Assembly (NCBI GenBank): GCA_964593455.1
Contig: CAZQHK010000004.1
Location: forward strand, 62,001-126,000
Origin: CAZQHK01 sp964593455
GTDB taxonomy: Bacteria > Muiribacteriota > CAYSPT01
Length of the DNA stretch: 64,000 bases
Reading direction: 5' to 3'
The notes beneath the pieces are model-generated. The model was given only the letters and a program-made list of their open reading frames with translations. It had not been told where the DNA came from and did not search any database. Position numbers and translations under genes: made by a program. Positions 46,095-55,616 of the stretch are shown one piece after another. How positions within the stretch are numbered: position 1 is the stretch's first letter; each line of letters opens with the position of its first letter.

Positions 46095-46961
46095 CTACAA
46101 ATACTTTCCGATCAACAGATCCACCGCTCGTCTCGTTTCCGGCGGTATCTTGTCCTTCGAGGTCATGATGGCTCCCTGCAACGCTTTGCCACAGAAGCAC
46201 GCGCGCGGGCCAAGTGGAATCCTGGGAACTACCGATTCTACCATACGTTTGACATTCTCGGTGTTGGCCCGGAGATTGTCCAGCACGGCTGTCACGGAAA
46301 CATCCTCTTCACCCTGATGCCATACGTCGTAGTCGGTGACCAGCGCAACACAGGTGAAGCAGATCTCGGCTTCGCGAGCTAGTTTGGCTTCCTGCAGGTT
46401 GGTCATACCGATGACGTCCACTCCCCACTGCCGGTAGATCCGCGACTCGGCCCGGGTGGAGAACTGCGGGCCGTTGATGCAGACGTAGGTCCCGCCCAGA
46501 TGGGATGTAAGGCCCAGATCTTTGCAGGTCTGGTGCATGACTCCGGACAAGTTCGGACAGTACGGATCGGCAAATCCTACGTGAACTACGATGCCATCTC
46601 CAAAAAAGGTGGAAGGACGGTCCTTTGTGCGATCAAATAACTGGTCGGGAATTACAATGTGGCGGGGTTCGTACTTTTCTTTCATACTCCCCACAGCGCT
46701 GAAAGCCAGCACGTGTTCGACACCCAGCTGTTTTAAAGCATAGATATTTGCCTGGTAGTTTACTTCCGCCGGAAAGAACCGGTGGCCCCGGCCGTGGCGG
46801 GGGACGAAAGCTACCCGGCGATCGCCGATGTTTCCCAGCAGGATATCATCCGACGGTTCCCCAAAGGGGGTGGAAATCCTGACCAATTTCGTATCGGTCA
46901 ACTTCTCCATCTCGTAGACACCGCTGCCGCCGATGACACCTATTTTAGCTTCGCCTTTCAT
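46095..46961 (-). CDS. mtnP: S-methyl-5'-thioadenosine phosphorylase-like purine nucleoside phosphorylase
   Basis: 288 aa PNP/MTAP class: IGVIGGSGVYEMEKL, phosphate-binding FVPRHGRGHRFFPAEVNY, LAFSAVGSMKEKY, INGPQFSTRAESRIYR and VTDYDVWH. Splits methylthioadenosine or another purine nucleoside to base and sugar-1-phosphate. I start at ATG 46961 behind AAGGTGAGG; a GTG 9 nt earlier is possible. It sits between adenosine deaminase and the PfkB kinases. Confidence 0.9.
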   Translation of the reverse strand: MKGEAKIGVIGGSGVYEMEKLTDTKLVRISTPFGEPSDDILLGNIGDRRVAFVPRHGRGHRFFPAEVNYQANIYALKQLGVEHVLAFSAVGSMKEKYEPRHIVIPDQLFDRTKDRPSTFFGDGIVVHVGFADPYCPNLSGVMHQTCKDLGLTSHLGGTYVCINGPQFSTRAESRIYRQWGVDVIGMTNLQEAKLAREAEICFTCVALVTDYDVWHQGEEDVSVTAVLDNLRANTENVKRMVESVVPRIPLGPRACFCGKALQGAIMTSKDKIPPETRRAVDLLIGKYL

Positions 46962-47084
46962 CTCCCTCACCTTACTTTCTACACTTTCAATTTCTACCTA
47001 CACTTTCTTTCTCTTTCTATCACGCGGTCTTCAACCGCATTAGAATCGTCATTGCCTGACTCGCTTGGTCAGTGGATGACTGTT

Positions 47085-48146
47085 TTATTTAGCTTCTATT
47101 CCGAGAGCGGCGAATTCGCGTGTATACTCCTCGATCAATTTGTTTTTCATCTCGTTTGGAACAAACGCCGCCCGCAGGCCGTTCAACTCTATTCCGGCAA
47201 GCTCTTCCAGGGACAGTCCGTACCTCGAATGCGCCAAATCTAACTCATGGGTGAGTGTGATATTAGAAACTCCCGGATCGTCGGAGTTGAGTGTAACATA
47301 CACGCCGCTGCGGTAATACTCCGGAAAAGGATGGGTATCCAGATCGCTCACCACCTGCGTCTGCACATTGGATGTTAGACACATCTCCAGCGGGATCTGC
47401 CGATCGATAACGAGTTGCAGCAGCTCCGGGTCGTCTTTGAGATGCACTCCATGCCCGATACGAGTAGCCCCCAGGTTGTGTATGGCTTCCTTGATGTTCT
47501 CAGAAGTTCCGGCTTCGCCGGCGTGAATAGTGATGGGGATACCCTCGCTCATTGCCAGATCGAAAGCTTTGCTATGGTGATGGGCAGCGGCCCCTTCGAA
47601 GCCGGCCAGGTCGATGGCGACGACTCCCCTGTTCAGAAACTCCTTGGCTATCTTCACGGTCTCGATAGAACTCTCGGGTGCCTCGGTACGGTAGCAGCAG
47701 AGGATGATTTTGACATCCACCCCAAAATCACGGCCGCCGTTTTCCAAGCCGGCCAGGACACTAATCACCACGTCACGCATGGAGTACCCTTCCGCTTCTT
47801 GGAGTACCGGGGCAAAGCGTACCTCCACGTAGCGGGCGTTCTCCGCGGCCATGTCCTCGCAAAACTCATACGCCACACGGTTCATGGCGTCCCAGTCCTT
47901 CAGTAGCGGATAAAAGACATCGAAGGTAGCCAGAAAATCTCCCAGACTTTTACAATCCGGTGATACCCGCACCTTCGAAGCAAGATCTTTTACATTGTCC
48001 ACCGGAAGAGGGTGGTTCATTTTCTTAGCCAGATCCCATATTGTCTGTACTCTGAGCGCACCGTCGAGATGGACATGAAGGTCCACTTTCGGAATTTTTT
48101 TCAGTGTATTTTTCAAGTCATCGTCAGTTGTTACAATGTTGGTCAC
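47085..48146 (-). CDS. add: adenosine deaminase
   Basis: 353 aa. Zinc and catalytic residues are in KVDLHVHLDGALR, ITIHAGEAG, IGHGVHL and TLNSDDPGVS. Turns (deoxy)adenosine into (deoxy)inosine, which a purine nucleoside phosphorylase can then split. In the same-strand nucleoside block, between the Cas4-like gene and mtnP. Confidence 0.95.
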   Translation of the reverse strand: MTNIVTTDDDLKNTLKKIPKVDLHVHLDGALRVQTIWDLAKKMNHPLPVDNVKDLASKVRVSPDCKSLGDFLATFDVFYPLLKDWDAMNRVAYEFCEDMAAENARYVEVRFAPVLQEAEGYSMRDVVISVLAGLENGGRDFGVDVKIILCCYRTEAPESSIETVKIAKEFLNRGVVAIDLAGFEGAAAHHHSKAFDLAMSEGIPITIHAGEAGTSENIKEAIHNLGATRIGHGVHLKDDPELLQLVIDRQIPLEMCLTSNVQTQVVSDLDTHPFPEYYRSGVYVTLNSDDPGVSNITLTHELDLAHSRYGLSLEELAGIELNGLRAAFVPNEMKNKLIEEYTREFAALGIEAK

Positions 48147-48159
48147 TCAACTACTCCTT

Positions 48160-48711
48160 TCAAGTTACTCGCTGCTCACATACGGCATTGAAATCGCATT
48201 TGAGACATTTTTCCGATAACGTGTGGTTCCGTCGAATATTCTTTTTGGTGACAGTGCTCTTAACTACCTGCTCGATTAAACCCATCACCTGTTCCTCATC
48301 CTCACGGGTAAATATAATTTCACGTTGTTCCCGGCCGGGGTACTTGAGTATCCCTTTGGGCGGTTTCTTTCCTAGTTTTTCTTCCAATAAAAACGCAAAG
48401 GAGGTGATTTCCATCCTGGTTATTTCATTGAATTCTTTGAGTTTCAAGGGATCGTCGGGGACAGTTAGCACCCGTTTTACCGGAGCCGGTTTTCCATCAA
48501 CCGGAGCCAAACCATCAGGCTGGCCGATCAACACAGCCTGGCCTATCAGTTTTTTAATAACTCCCTTATCATCGGATTCCATGTCGCTGGAGACGAGTTG
48601 AGATTTTGCCATGGGTGTTTGTTGAATTCCCGGTCCATGCAGGACTCGATAACCAGCCAAACCGTAAAAAACCAACGCCAGAACACCCATAGCAGCGGCA
48701 ATAACAAACAC
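48160..48711 (-). CDS. membrane-anchored Cas4/Dna2-like PD-(D/E)XK protein
   Basis: 183 aa, GTG start behind GAGAGGGG. One N-terminal hydrophobic helix (2-22). The rest looks like a short Cas4/RecB-nuclease fold: motif II GQPDG (63-67), then PVKR (77-80) where (E/D)xK is expected, a Tyr-containing strand GILKYPG, and three C-terminal Cys (169, 172, 178) like the Cas4 Fe-S end. The acidic partner of the Lys is missing, so nuclease activity is doubtful. No CRISPR genes are near; it lies among competence and nucleoside genes. Confidence 0.6.
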   Translation of the reverse strand: MFVIAAAMGVLALVFYGLAGYRVLHGPGIQQTPMAKSQLVSSDMESDDKGVIKKLIGQAVLIGQPDGLAPVDGKPAPVKRVLTVPDDPLKLKEFNEITRMEITSFAFLLEEKLGKKPPKGILKYPGREQREIIFTREDEEQVMGLIEQVVKSTVTKKNIRRNHTLSEKCLKCDFNAVCEQRVT

Positions 48712-48730
48712 GTTAACTCTCTACCCCTCT

Positions 48731-49087
48731 CTACAACAAAGCAACCAGCGCCAGAGCGGCACAGGTTGTACCCAGAGCAAAGAAAAACTTGGCAACGGGA
48801 TCAACCGATAGGGCAACTCGGGATCGTTCGGAAATCCCTTCCCCAGTTTTTACAACTTTTTCCTGACTGGCAACCAACCGTTGAAACGTACCCAGATCCC
48901 GTTTTTCCAATGAGGAAAGATCACTTCTCGCCAAAAGTTCCTCCACCTTCAGTCGGAGCAAAGATGGTGATAAATTCCGGGTTTTCCTCCAGAAATTCCA
49001 CTTTACGGCACAGAAACCAAATATCCCGACATCACGAGGAGTAACCCGAACCGGCAGACGAACTTTTGCTTTGTAATACCGACCCAT
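48731..49087 (-). CDS. small protein with C-terminal membrane helix, unknown function
   Basis: 118 aa, AGAGGAT site before ATG 49087. Basic N-terminus, a predicted helical middle (SPSLLRLKVEELLARSDLSS) and a C-terminal hydrophobic segment (FFFALGTTCAALALVALL). Six nt downstream of the metallo-beta-lactamase gene and 19 nt upstream of the Cas4-like gene, so all three are surely one transcript. Confidence 0.65.
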   Translation of the reverse strand: MGRYYKAKVRLPVRVTPRDVGIFGFCAVKWNFWRKTRNLSPSLLRLKVEELLARSDLSSLEKRDLGTFQRLVASQEKVVKTGEGISERSRVALSVDPVAKFFFALGTTCAALALVALL

Positions 49088-49092
49088 AGCGG

Positions 49093-50121
49093 TTATCCTC
49101 TTTCTTTGTATACCCGGACTTCTTCGCCGTTGCTGACGAAAATGATAGTGCCATTGTAATCCGTGCGAAGCAGTTTTGTGCCCATTTCGATGTATTCTTC
49201 ACACACCGTGGGGGAGGGTAACCCAAACTTGTTGCCTCTACCCACCATGATAGTTCCATAGTCCGGATTGACAAGTTTCATGAACCGGGGGCTGCTGGCT
49301 GTGTCAGAACCGTGATGGCCAATTTTCAAAACCGTACTTTTAAGCTGTTTTCCATACCTGATCAGTTCGCTCTCCAACTCGCTCTCCGCGTCACCGGTAA
49401 ACAGAAAACTGGTCTTCCCGTACCGCATATAGAGTATCACTGAATTATTGTTCGTGTCTGAACTGGTTCCTTTGGACAGTTTTTTCGGTGCCAGGACCTG
49501 GGCAAACACATGTTTACCCCAGCTTAGTACAGGTTCGAATCCCTTATCGGTAACCTTTCGATACTTGATCTTCTTCTGTTTGACGATTCGCAGGAATTTT
49601 TTATAAGTCCCGGAAGGATAGGGTTCCCCAGATTCGAGAACTTCTCCCACTTTTAAATTTTCCATCACCTCCAACAGCCCGCCGACATGATCGGAATGAG
49701 CGTGACTCATTATCATGGTATCTATTTTTTCAATACCCTGCTGCTTAAGGAAGGGAAGCACCACATCGCGGCCGCCGTCAAAAGGTGAATATTCCGTACC
49801 GCGGTCGCCGCCATCGATCAGCGCCGTGTAATTATCCGGCGTCCGGATAAAAATGGCATCACCCTGCCCCACATCCAGCATTGAAACAATAAGATACGGC
49901 GGGGCACCTTCAGCGGGAGCTCCAACCGCTAGATCACCTGATTTGTAATCGATAGCCAGAGCGGAAAACACCAGCGTCAAAGAAACGAGCAAGATCACTG
50001 CCAGGTAGGACGCTATACCGAAACTAACTTGAGTAGGCTCGACCGGTCCGTCCGAACTTTCCTCTTCAAAAAGGTCGTAAAGGTCGGCGTAATCTTCTAA
50101 TCCGTTTTTATTAGCAACCAT
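49093..50121 (-). CDS. free-standing ComEC-type metallo-beta-lactamase, membrane-anchored
   Basis: 342 aa. One membrane helix at about 38-58, then a ComEC C-terminal-like MBL domain: MLDVGQGDAIFI, LIDGGD, metal motif SHAHSDHVGG (139-148), FTGDAE, and KIGHHGSDTASS. The catalytic HxHxDH set is intact. In ComEC this domain is thought to degrade the non-transported strand. The full-length ComEC at 52236 has lost this motif, so this protein may supply the activity. Outside-facing by topology guess. Confidence 0.88.
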   Translation of the reverse strand: MVANKNGLEDYADLYDLFEEESSDGPVEPTQVSFGIASYLAVILLVSLTLVFSALAIDYKSGDLAVGAPAEGAPPYLIVSMLDVGQGDAIFIRTPDNYTALIDGGDRGTEYSPFDGGRDVVLPFLKQQGIEKIDTMIMSHAHSDHVGGLLEVMENLKVGEVLESGEPYPSGTYKKFLRIVKQKKIKYRKVTDKGFEPVLSWGKHVFAQVLAPKKLSKGTSSDTNNNSVILYMRYGKTSFLFTGDAESELESELIRYGKQLKSTVLKIGHHGSDTASSPRFMKLVNPDYGTIMVGRGNKFGLPSPTVCEEYIEMGTKLLRTDYNGTIIFVSNGEEVRVYKERG

Positions 50122-50136
50122 AGTTCTCTTTTACTT

Positions 50137-52190
50137 TCACTCTACCGTCACCTGTCCCTCAATCTGCTTGATTATGGCCGGGGAGAACCCGGAAATATTC
50201 TGCAGTTCGTCAATCGAAGAAAATTTCCCGTTGCTTGTTCGATACTGAATGATTTTTTCAGCGGCGCCCGGACCCACCCAGGGCAACTGCATCAGTTCTT
50301 CGGCCGTGGCGGTATTGAGATTGATCTTTCCCGTCGATTTGACCGCTGGTACAGGTTTCCGCGCGGGTTCACCGCCGGAGGTTGGTTCCCGCACTGTGGA
50401 TGATGACCCGCCCCCTTCCACAGTGATCAGATGTTTAAACTTATCGAAGGAGGACTGACCGAGTCGCGGAACTTCAAGCAGTTCCTCTATTTTCTTGAAG
50501 CCGCCGCGTTCTTCACGAAGTTTGACTATTTTCTCCGCGGTTCCTTTGCCTATCCGGGGCAGTTCCATCAGTTCTTTCACCGTGGCGGTATTGATGTTCA
50601 CCAGGCCGGAAGTGGCCGGCGGCGTGGTTGTAACCGGTGCCGGTGACGCGGGTTTTGGTTTGGGCACCACTACGGTAGCAGGTTTTTCCACCCCGGTCGA
50701 CGATCCACCCGCTCCCACGGTGACCAGATGTTTAAACTTATCGAAGGCGGACTGACCGAGCCGCGGAACTTCAAGCAGTTCCTCGATCTTTTTGAAGCCG
50801 CCGCGTTCCTCACGAAGCTTGACTATTTTTTCCGCGGTGCCTTTCCCTATCCGGGGCAGTTCCATCAGTTCTTTCACCGTAGCGGTATTGATGTTCACCA
50901 GGCCGGAAGTGGCCGGCGGCGTGGTTGGAACCGGTGNNNNNNNNNNNNNNNNNNNNNNNNNNNNNNNNNNNNNNNNNNNNNNNNNNNNNNNNNNNNNNNN
51001 NNNNNNNNNNNNNNNNNNNNNNNNNNNNNNNNNNNNGCGGTATTGATGTTCACCAGGCCGGAAGTGGCCGGCGGCGTGGTTGGAACCGGTGCCGGTGACG
51101 CGGGTTTTGGTTTGGGTGCCACTACGGTATCGGGTTCTGCCCCCCCAGCCGGTGTACCGCTTCCTCCTAAAGTAATTAAATGTTTCAGTCCATCTAAAGC
51201 GGACTGGCTTAGTCGCGGAACTTCAAGCAGGTCCTCTATTTTCTTAAACCCGCCGCGTTCCTCACGAAGTTTGACGATCTTTTCCGCGGTTCCCTTGCCT
51301 ATCCGGGGTAGTTCCATCAGTTCTTTCACCGTGGCGGTATTGATGTTCACCAGGCTGGGAGTGCCCGAAGCCGATACCACCGATGAAGGTTTCGGTTTGG
51401 GCGCAGAAGCCACAACAGTTCCCTGCTTAACTGCCGATGGACCGCTTCCTCCTACGGTAATTAAATGTTTCAACCCATCAAAGGCTGATTTGCTAAACCG
51501 CGAAAGTTCCATGATTTCTTCGATATTTTTGAATCCGTTGTGCTGCTTTCGGTATGTTACTATTTTTTTCGCTGTACCTTTACCTACTCGTGGCAGCTTA
51601 ATCAATTCTTTCACCGTAGCGGTATTGAGATTGATCAGACCAGCGGTTGAAATCGCCGGGCCCGCCACCGGTTTAGACGGTTTTCCACTCCCGGTGACAA
51701 CTTCCGGCGGTGCGGTCGTTGTTACCGGCGCAGGTTGGGGAACATTGCCGACGGTAATGAGGTCTTTCAAACCGTCAAAGACCGATTGACCAAGCCGTGG
51801 TACCTCCATAATTTCTTCGATCCCTTTGAAACCGTTATTTTCCTCGCGATACTTGATTATTTTTTCCGCCGTCCCCTTCCCGATCCGTGGAAGTTGTGTC
51901 AATTCCCTGACCGACGCCTTGTTAATATTGATTTTCCCGGCGGCGACACCTTTCTCGTCGTCGTGAAGTTCGAAAGCCACGGCGTCCCGGGCGTCGGTAT
52001 GGACTCCTTCCTGCCCGGTTTTTCCCAGTGGTGTACGGTTCGTCTCTTCAGGCATTAACCGGGTCAGACGAGTCTGACGATACAAAACGTCGTCCCAGCT
52101 TTCAAACACTTCTCCGCCTACCCGGTACCAGGTCATAGCTACTGCGCAGACCAGATTGAGTATCAGAAGCAGTACCACCACCAGTTTCAT
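50137..52190 (-). CDS. ComEA-like protein with six or more ComEA helix-hairpin-helix units (contains an assembly gap)
   Basis: N-terminal membrane helix (MKLVVVLLLILNLVCAVAM), a spacer, then repeated units of about 60 residues, each with two helix-hairpin-helix motifs (typical start VNINTATVKELMELPRIGKG, middle EKIVKLREERGGFKKIEELL). Three units precede and three follow the gap, joined by Pro/Thr/Ala-rich linkers. Normal ComEA has one unit. ComEA binds incoming DNA and hands it to ComEC, encoded just upstream. The same 55 bases stand on each side of the gap; collapsing them gives an open frame of 632 codons, so the gap hides zero or more whole units. Confidence 0.88.
50937..51036. other. assembly gap (100 N) inside the ComEA repeat tract
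   Basis: The 55 bases before the gap (50882-50936) are identical to the 55 after it (51037-51091), as when a de Bruijn assembler meets a repeat. The true content is unknown. Confidence 0.97.
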
Positions 52191-52235
52191 AGCAATCCCT
52201 TACTTTCTAAACCTATCCAACACTACCGGTCTTAA

Positions 52236-55199
52236 CTAATGTATTTTTCCACGAAGCAATGAATTTACCATCGGGGTTTCTCCGTCGGAGATGATCTCCA
52301 CCGCTCCGTGATTGTTCCTGTCGGTAACCAGCGCTTTGACGCCAAGCTTCTTGTACCGCTTGCTGGTGTCCCGGTCCCATTCGAACTGCAGACCTTTCTT
52401 TTCCCGGTTATAGCCGAACTGAAGCACCGCGTATTGTGGCGCCACCGCTTCAACGAAATCTTTAGTTGAAGCTTCCTTAGTACCGTTGGCCGGGACACTC
52501 ATGAAATCACTCCTGAGCTTTTCACCCAACGATTTCGTTAACGATTTCTCTCCCTTATTGTTGAGATAGCTGGCATATAAAACAGACACTTTATTGTGGA
52601 CGAATTTGACAACCAGTGATTTGTCTTCCAACCCTAAATTACTTCCTGTGGGCTGGTGAAATTCGAGCCGGCAAGAGCCTGATTCGATGACGTCCCCCTC
52701 CCCTACCTGAATCAGCGGAATACTTTTTTCGCCGGCCATGGACAGGATCGCCTTAAGGTTGCTGCACATCTCCCTAAGAGATCTGTTTCCTTTGCTGCGT
52801 TCCAGCAATTTATCGCCGCCGAGTTTCCTGAGCAGATCCTCGTCCGAGAGAGTTGCGTCCTCACTGCTAATAGGTAGACCAGTAATTATTTTTCCAATAT
52901 CGATTTCTTTTCCGTGCCGGTCAACTAAAGCCTGGATACCTCCGGCGCATGGCAGCAGTGGAGAGGTCATAATCACATCAATCCGGGAGATACGTTTACC
53001 AAGCAGAACCGGGAAAAGTACTCTTTCACCCGAACTGAAGGTTTCCCGCTCTCCGGTCTCCATATCATAGCGAATATTGAGATCTCCGGCGTCGATGACT
53101 ACCGCCCGCTGCCCGGGTATCTCGATCAGTACGGAATTACCCAATCCCACATCCAGGAACGACAACTTTACCAGGGTCTCCCGGGAAGCCAGGATGCTGG
53201 CCGGCAGCAAAACAACGGTCAATGCTATCACCAGGGCCAGTTTGGAAAAAGCCAGGATTTTTTTCCCTGTCGAAGCCATCCCGGAGCGAATCGACTCGAG
53301 TTGAATGATAAAAAACTCCCCGATTACTTCCCTTTTTACAAAAGCCATAAGCACCAGGTAGTAAATCACCAGTTGCAGTAACGTTGGTTTGGGGACCCAG
53401 GGATACTCCATCAGCACAGCAAAAAAGTGGGCGATAAAGAGGAATAATTTCACCAGCAGCCAGTTGCACGCATTGAGCGAGAGCGCGAGCCACGGTCCCA
53501 CGACCGGAATAACACCGAGCAAACTGGCAATCATGCCGATCTGCACGATAATACCAATCAGGGGGATGGCGACGAGATTGGCAAAGGGTGCCGACAGCGA
53601 TATCCGCTGGAAGTAATAAGCGGAAAGAGGCCACATCATTCCCAGCAGGATAGCGCCCTGCGCTCCGATAAAGCCTTTGAGAAACTCCGGTAGGTCGGTG
53701 AACCTGGTTTCATTGACAACGGGAAAACGACCGCCTGAAGACAGGGGACGCATAATCCAGGCGGCTTCAGGCATCTCCTGGAAAAAGGTGGCGGTGATGA
53801 TAAGACCGATGGTGCCGATCATCATCATAAAATGGAATTTCATGGTATAGACCAAAGACGGGATTGACGAGATCCCTGCCGCCCAGACCAGGACCCCGGC
53901 AAAAAATACCCAGAGCGGTATCCCATTGAGATGCCGGTCCATAAATTCGGTAACCGGATCTGTCAAGATGGCCAGGGACAAAATAGCCACGAAAGAAAGC
54001 GTGAAACCGGGATCAAAAGCCACCAGCGGGCCACCGAGATTGGGGTTTGCCAGAACAACGATTCCCGCCACGGAAACACCGAAAACTATAGACGATTTAA
54101 GAGCGGCGCCGGAATAGACCATTAACAGCAGGGCCAGGCTGTTCATCATGGCTGCCCGAGACGTGGACGGCCGGCAGCCGGTAATGATGGTAAACACCAG
54201 CAGGAAGAAGATTATGAGAGGGACACTGATCTTTGAAGGAACCCGTAAAAGGTAGAATATAGCCCAGAACATTGCGGTAATGATCGTTACGTGCAGTCCC
54301 GACACCGCCAGTACATGCGAGACACCGGAAGAACGGAAATCCTCTTGAACTTCCGCTGATACTCCACCCCGCAAGGCCAGTTGGACCCCTCCCAGGAAAG
54401 CCGACTCCGGGTACGGCATGGTCATCTTGATCAATCTGAGAAACTTTTGTTTGATACCCAACGAAAACCGTACCAGGAAATTCGGTTCTGCCTGTCCCAT
54501 GATCTGTATCATATCCGGACGGTTGACAGTCATACTGGCGGAATACCCCTGGTTCCTGAGAAACCGCTGATAGTCAAAAAAGTTTGGGTTGGTAGCCGCA
54601 GCGGGCATGGAGAGGTTACCACGTAGTTTTACCTCCGTACCGAACTCGAGCTGAAAATACTTACGACCGATCTCCGGTTTTACCGAGACCCACACCAATC
54701 CATCATGGATCTCTTCAACTCCCCCTCTGATAGCTCCACCCCGCCGGCCTCGTTTGGCCAATTTCTGGATTTTGTTCGGTTTGACAGCCAGATAGGTCTT
54801 TCCTTCCCGGATATCCGGGTCTTTAACCACTTTTCCCCACAATACCGTCTCTTCCCAGGGATTCATGTCTTTAAAATGTGCTATGTGTTTCTCACTGCCC
54901 ACTCCTTGAGTAGCAGCCAGTTCGTTTCCGTAAAGACCTATGCCGAAGATGATAGCCAACAGAATCAGGGCTATCTTGTCGAGGTCATACCAGAGAGTTG
55001 CCCGGAACTGTATTTTTAAGAGAAGAAATACCAATATGACAGCCTGAACAACGCAGGCGACCCACAGGGCAGGAGTGTACTTGTAGGGCACCTCAACCAC
55101 GGATCTGATGGCAATACCCACCACCAGATAGGCCGCTGCTATCGGCATAAGTTCCATCAACTTGCGAATGAATGTCTGTATTTTACTCTCTTCGTTCAT
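52236..55199 (-). CDS. comEC: ComEC/Rec2-family DNA channel with degenerate metallo-beta-lactamase domain
   Basis: 987 aa. Several N-terminal helices, an OB-like DUF4131 region (110-230), the Competence channel domain (SGVSHVLAVSGLHVTI near 291-306, TGCRPSTSRAAMM) and a C-terminal MBL-like domain from about 678 (LSFLDVGLGNSVLIE, VVIDAG). The metal motif of that domain, normally THxHxDHxGG, is MTSPLLPCAGG (744-754), so all metal ligands there are gone. It carries single-stranded DNA across the inner membrane. Forms an operon with the multi-unit ComEA and a free-standing MBL. Confidence 0.92.
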   Translation of the reverse strand: MNEESKIQTFIRKLMELMPIAAAYLVVGIAIRSVVEVPYKYTPALWVACVVQAVILVFLLLKIQFRATLWYDLDKIALILLAIIFGIGLYGNELAATQGVGSEKHIAHFKDMNPWEETVLWGKVVKDPDIREGKTYLAVKPNKIQKLAKRGRRGGAIRGGVEEIHDGLVWVSVKPEIGRKYFQLEFGTEVKLRGNLSMPAAATNPNFFDYQRFLRNQGYSASMTVNRPDMIQIMGQAEPNFLVRFSLGIKQKFLRLIKMTMPYPESAFLGGVQLALRGGVSAEVQEDFRSSGVSHVLAVSGLHVTIITAMFWAIFYLLRVPSKISVPLIIFFLLVFTIITGCRPSTSRAAMMNSLALLLMVYSGAALKSSIVFGVSVAGIVVLANPNLGGPLVAFDPGFTLSFVAILSLAILTDPVTEFMDRHLNGIPLWVFFAGVLVWAAGISSIPSLVYTMKFHFMMMIGTIGLIITATFFQEMPEAAWIMRPLSSGGRFPVVNETRFTDLPEFLKGFIGAQGAILLGMMWPLSAYYFQRISLSAPFANLVAIPLIGIIVQIGMIASLLGVIPVVGPWLALSLNACNWLLVKLFLFIAHFFAVLMEYPWVPKPTLLQLVIYYLVLMAFVKREVIGEFFIIQLESIRSGMASTGKKILAFSKLALVIALTVVLLPASILASRETLVKLSFLDVGLGNSVLIEIPGQRAVVIDAGDLNIRYDMETGERETFSSGERVLFPVLLGKRISRIDVIMTSPLLPCAGGIQALVDRHGKEIDIGKIITGLPISSEDATLSDEDLLRKLGGDKLLERSKGNRSLREMCSNLKAILSMAGEKSIPLIQVGEGDVIESGSCRLEFHQPTGSNLGLEDKSLVVKFVHNKVSVLYASYLNNKGEKSLTKSLGEKLRSDFMSVPANGTKEASTKDFVEAVAPQYAVLQFGYNREKKGLQFEWDRDTSKRYKKLGVKALVTDRNNHGAVEIISDGETPMVNSLLRGKIH

Positions 55200-55239
55200 A
55201 GTCTTTAAAAGAATTGGTCTACCGGAATCATTTACAGCT

Positions 55240-55437
55240 TCAAGGAGTCTTGGTTTGTTCCTGGGTTATCCCGGCAACCGGCTTTATCCTGACACCTTCC
55301 GGATAATATTCGCGGTTCGTTTTAAGATTATTATCGAATCGATATTCGGGGATAAATACACAAACCAACAAACCGACCAACATAGCGCCAGCGATCAGGA
55401 AAACAAGAAATCGTGTCTGTGACTCCGTGTCCTGCAA
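55240..55437 (-). CDS. small single-pass membrane protein, unknown
   Basis: 65 aa, TTG start with GGAAGG about 9 nt upstream. One membrane helix (residues 10-29, FLVFLIAGAMLVGLLVCVFI) and a polar tail. First gene after the promoter at 55475-55504 and 40 nt upstream of comEC. Confidence 0.6.
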   Translation of the reverse strand: MQDTESQTRFLVFLIAGAMLVGLLVCVFIPEYRFDNNLKTNREYYPEGVRIKPVAGITQEQTKTP

Positions 55438-55474
55438 AGAAACACCTTCCTTTATATATATTGTATAGCTTTAT

Positions 55475-55504
55475 ATTATAAAGATAAAGCCAAACGAGAG
55501 TCAA
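55475..55504 (-). promoter_or_regulatory. sigma70-type promoter of the comEC operon
   Basis: Minus strand TTGACT (55504-55499), 18 nt, TATAAT (55480-55475), 38 nt before the TTG start at 55437. Confidence 0.68.
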
Positions 55505-55616
55505 GGAATTGCAGGGGCAGAGGGGAGCAGGATCATGTCCCGGCCTGACCGGGTAATTTGTTCGAAGATGCGTGTGAATTCGTGGTTTTAGCAGTAGAAC
55601 TGGTAATATATGCGAG

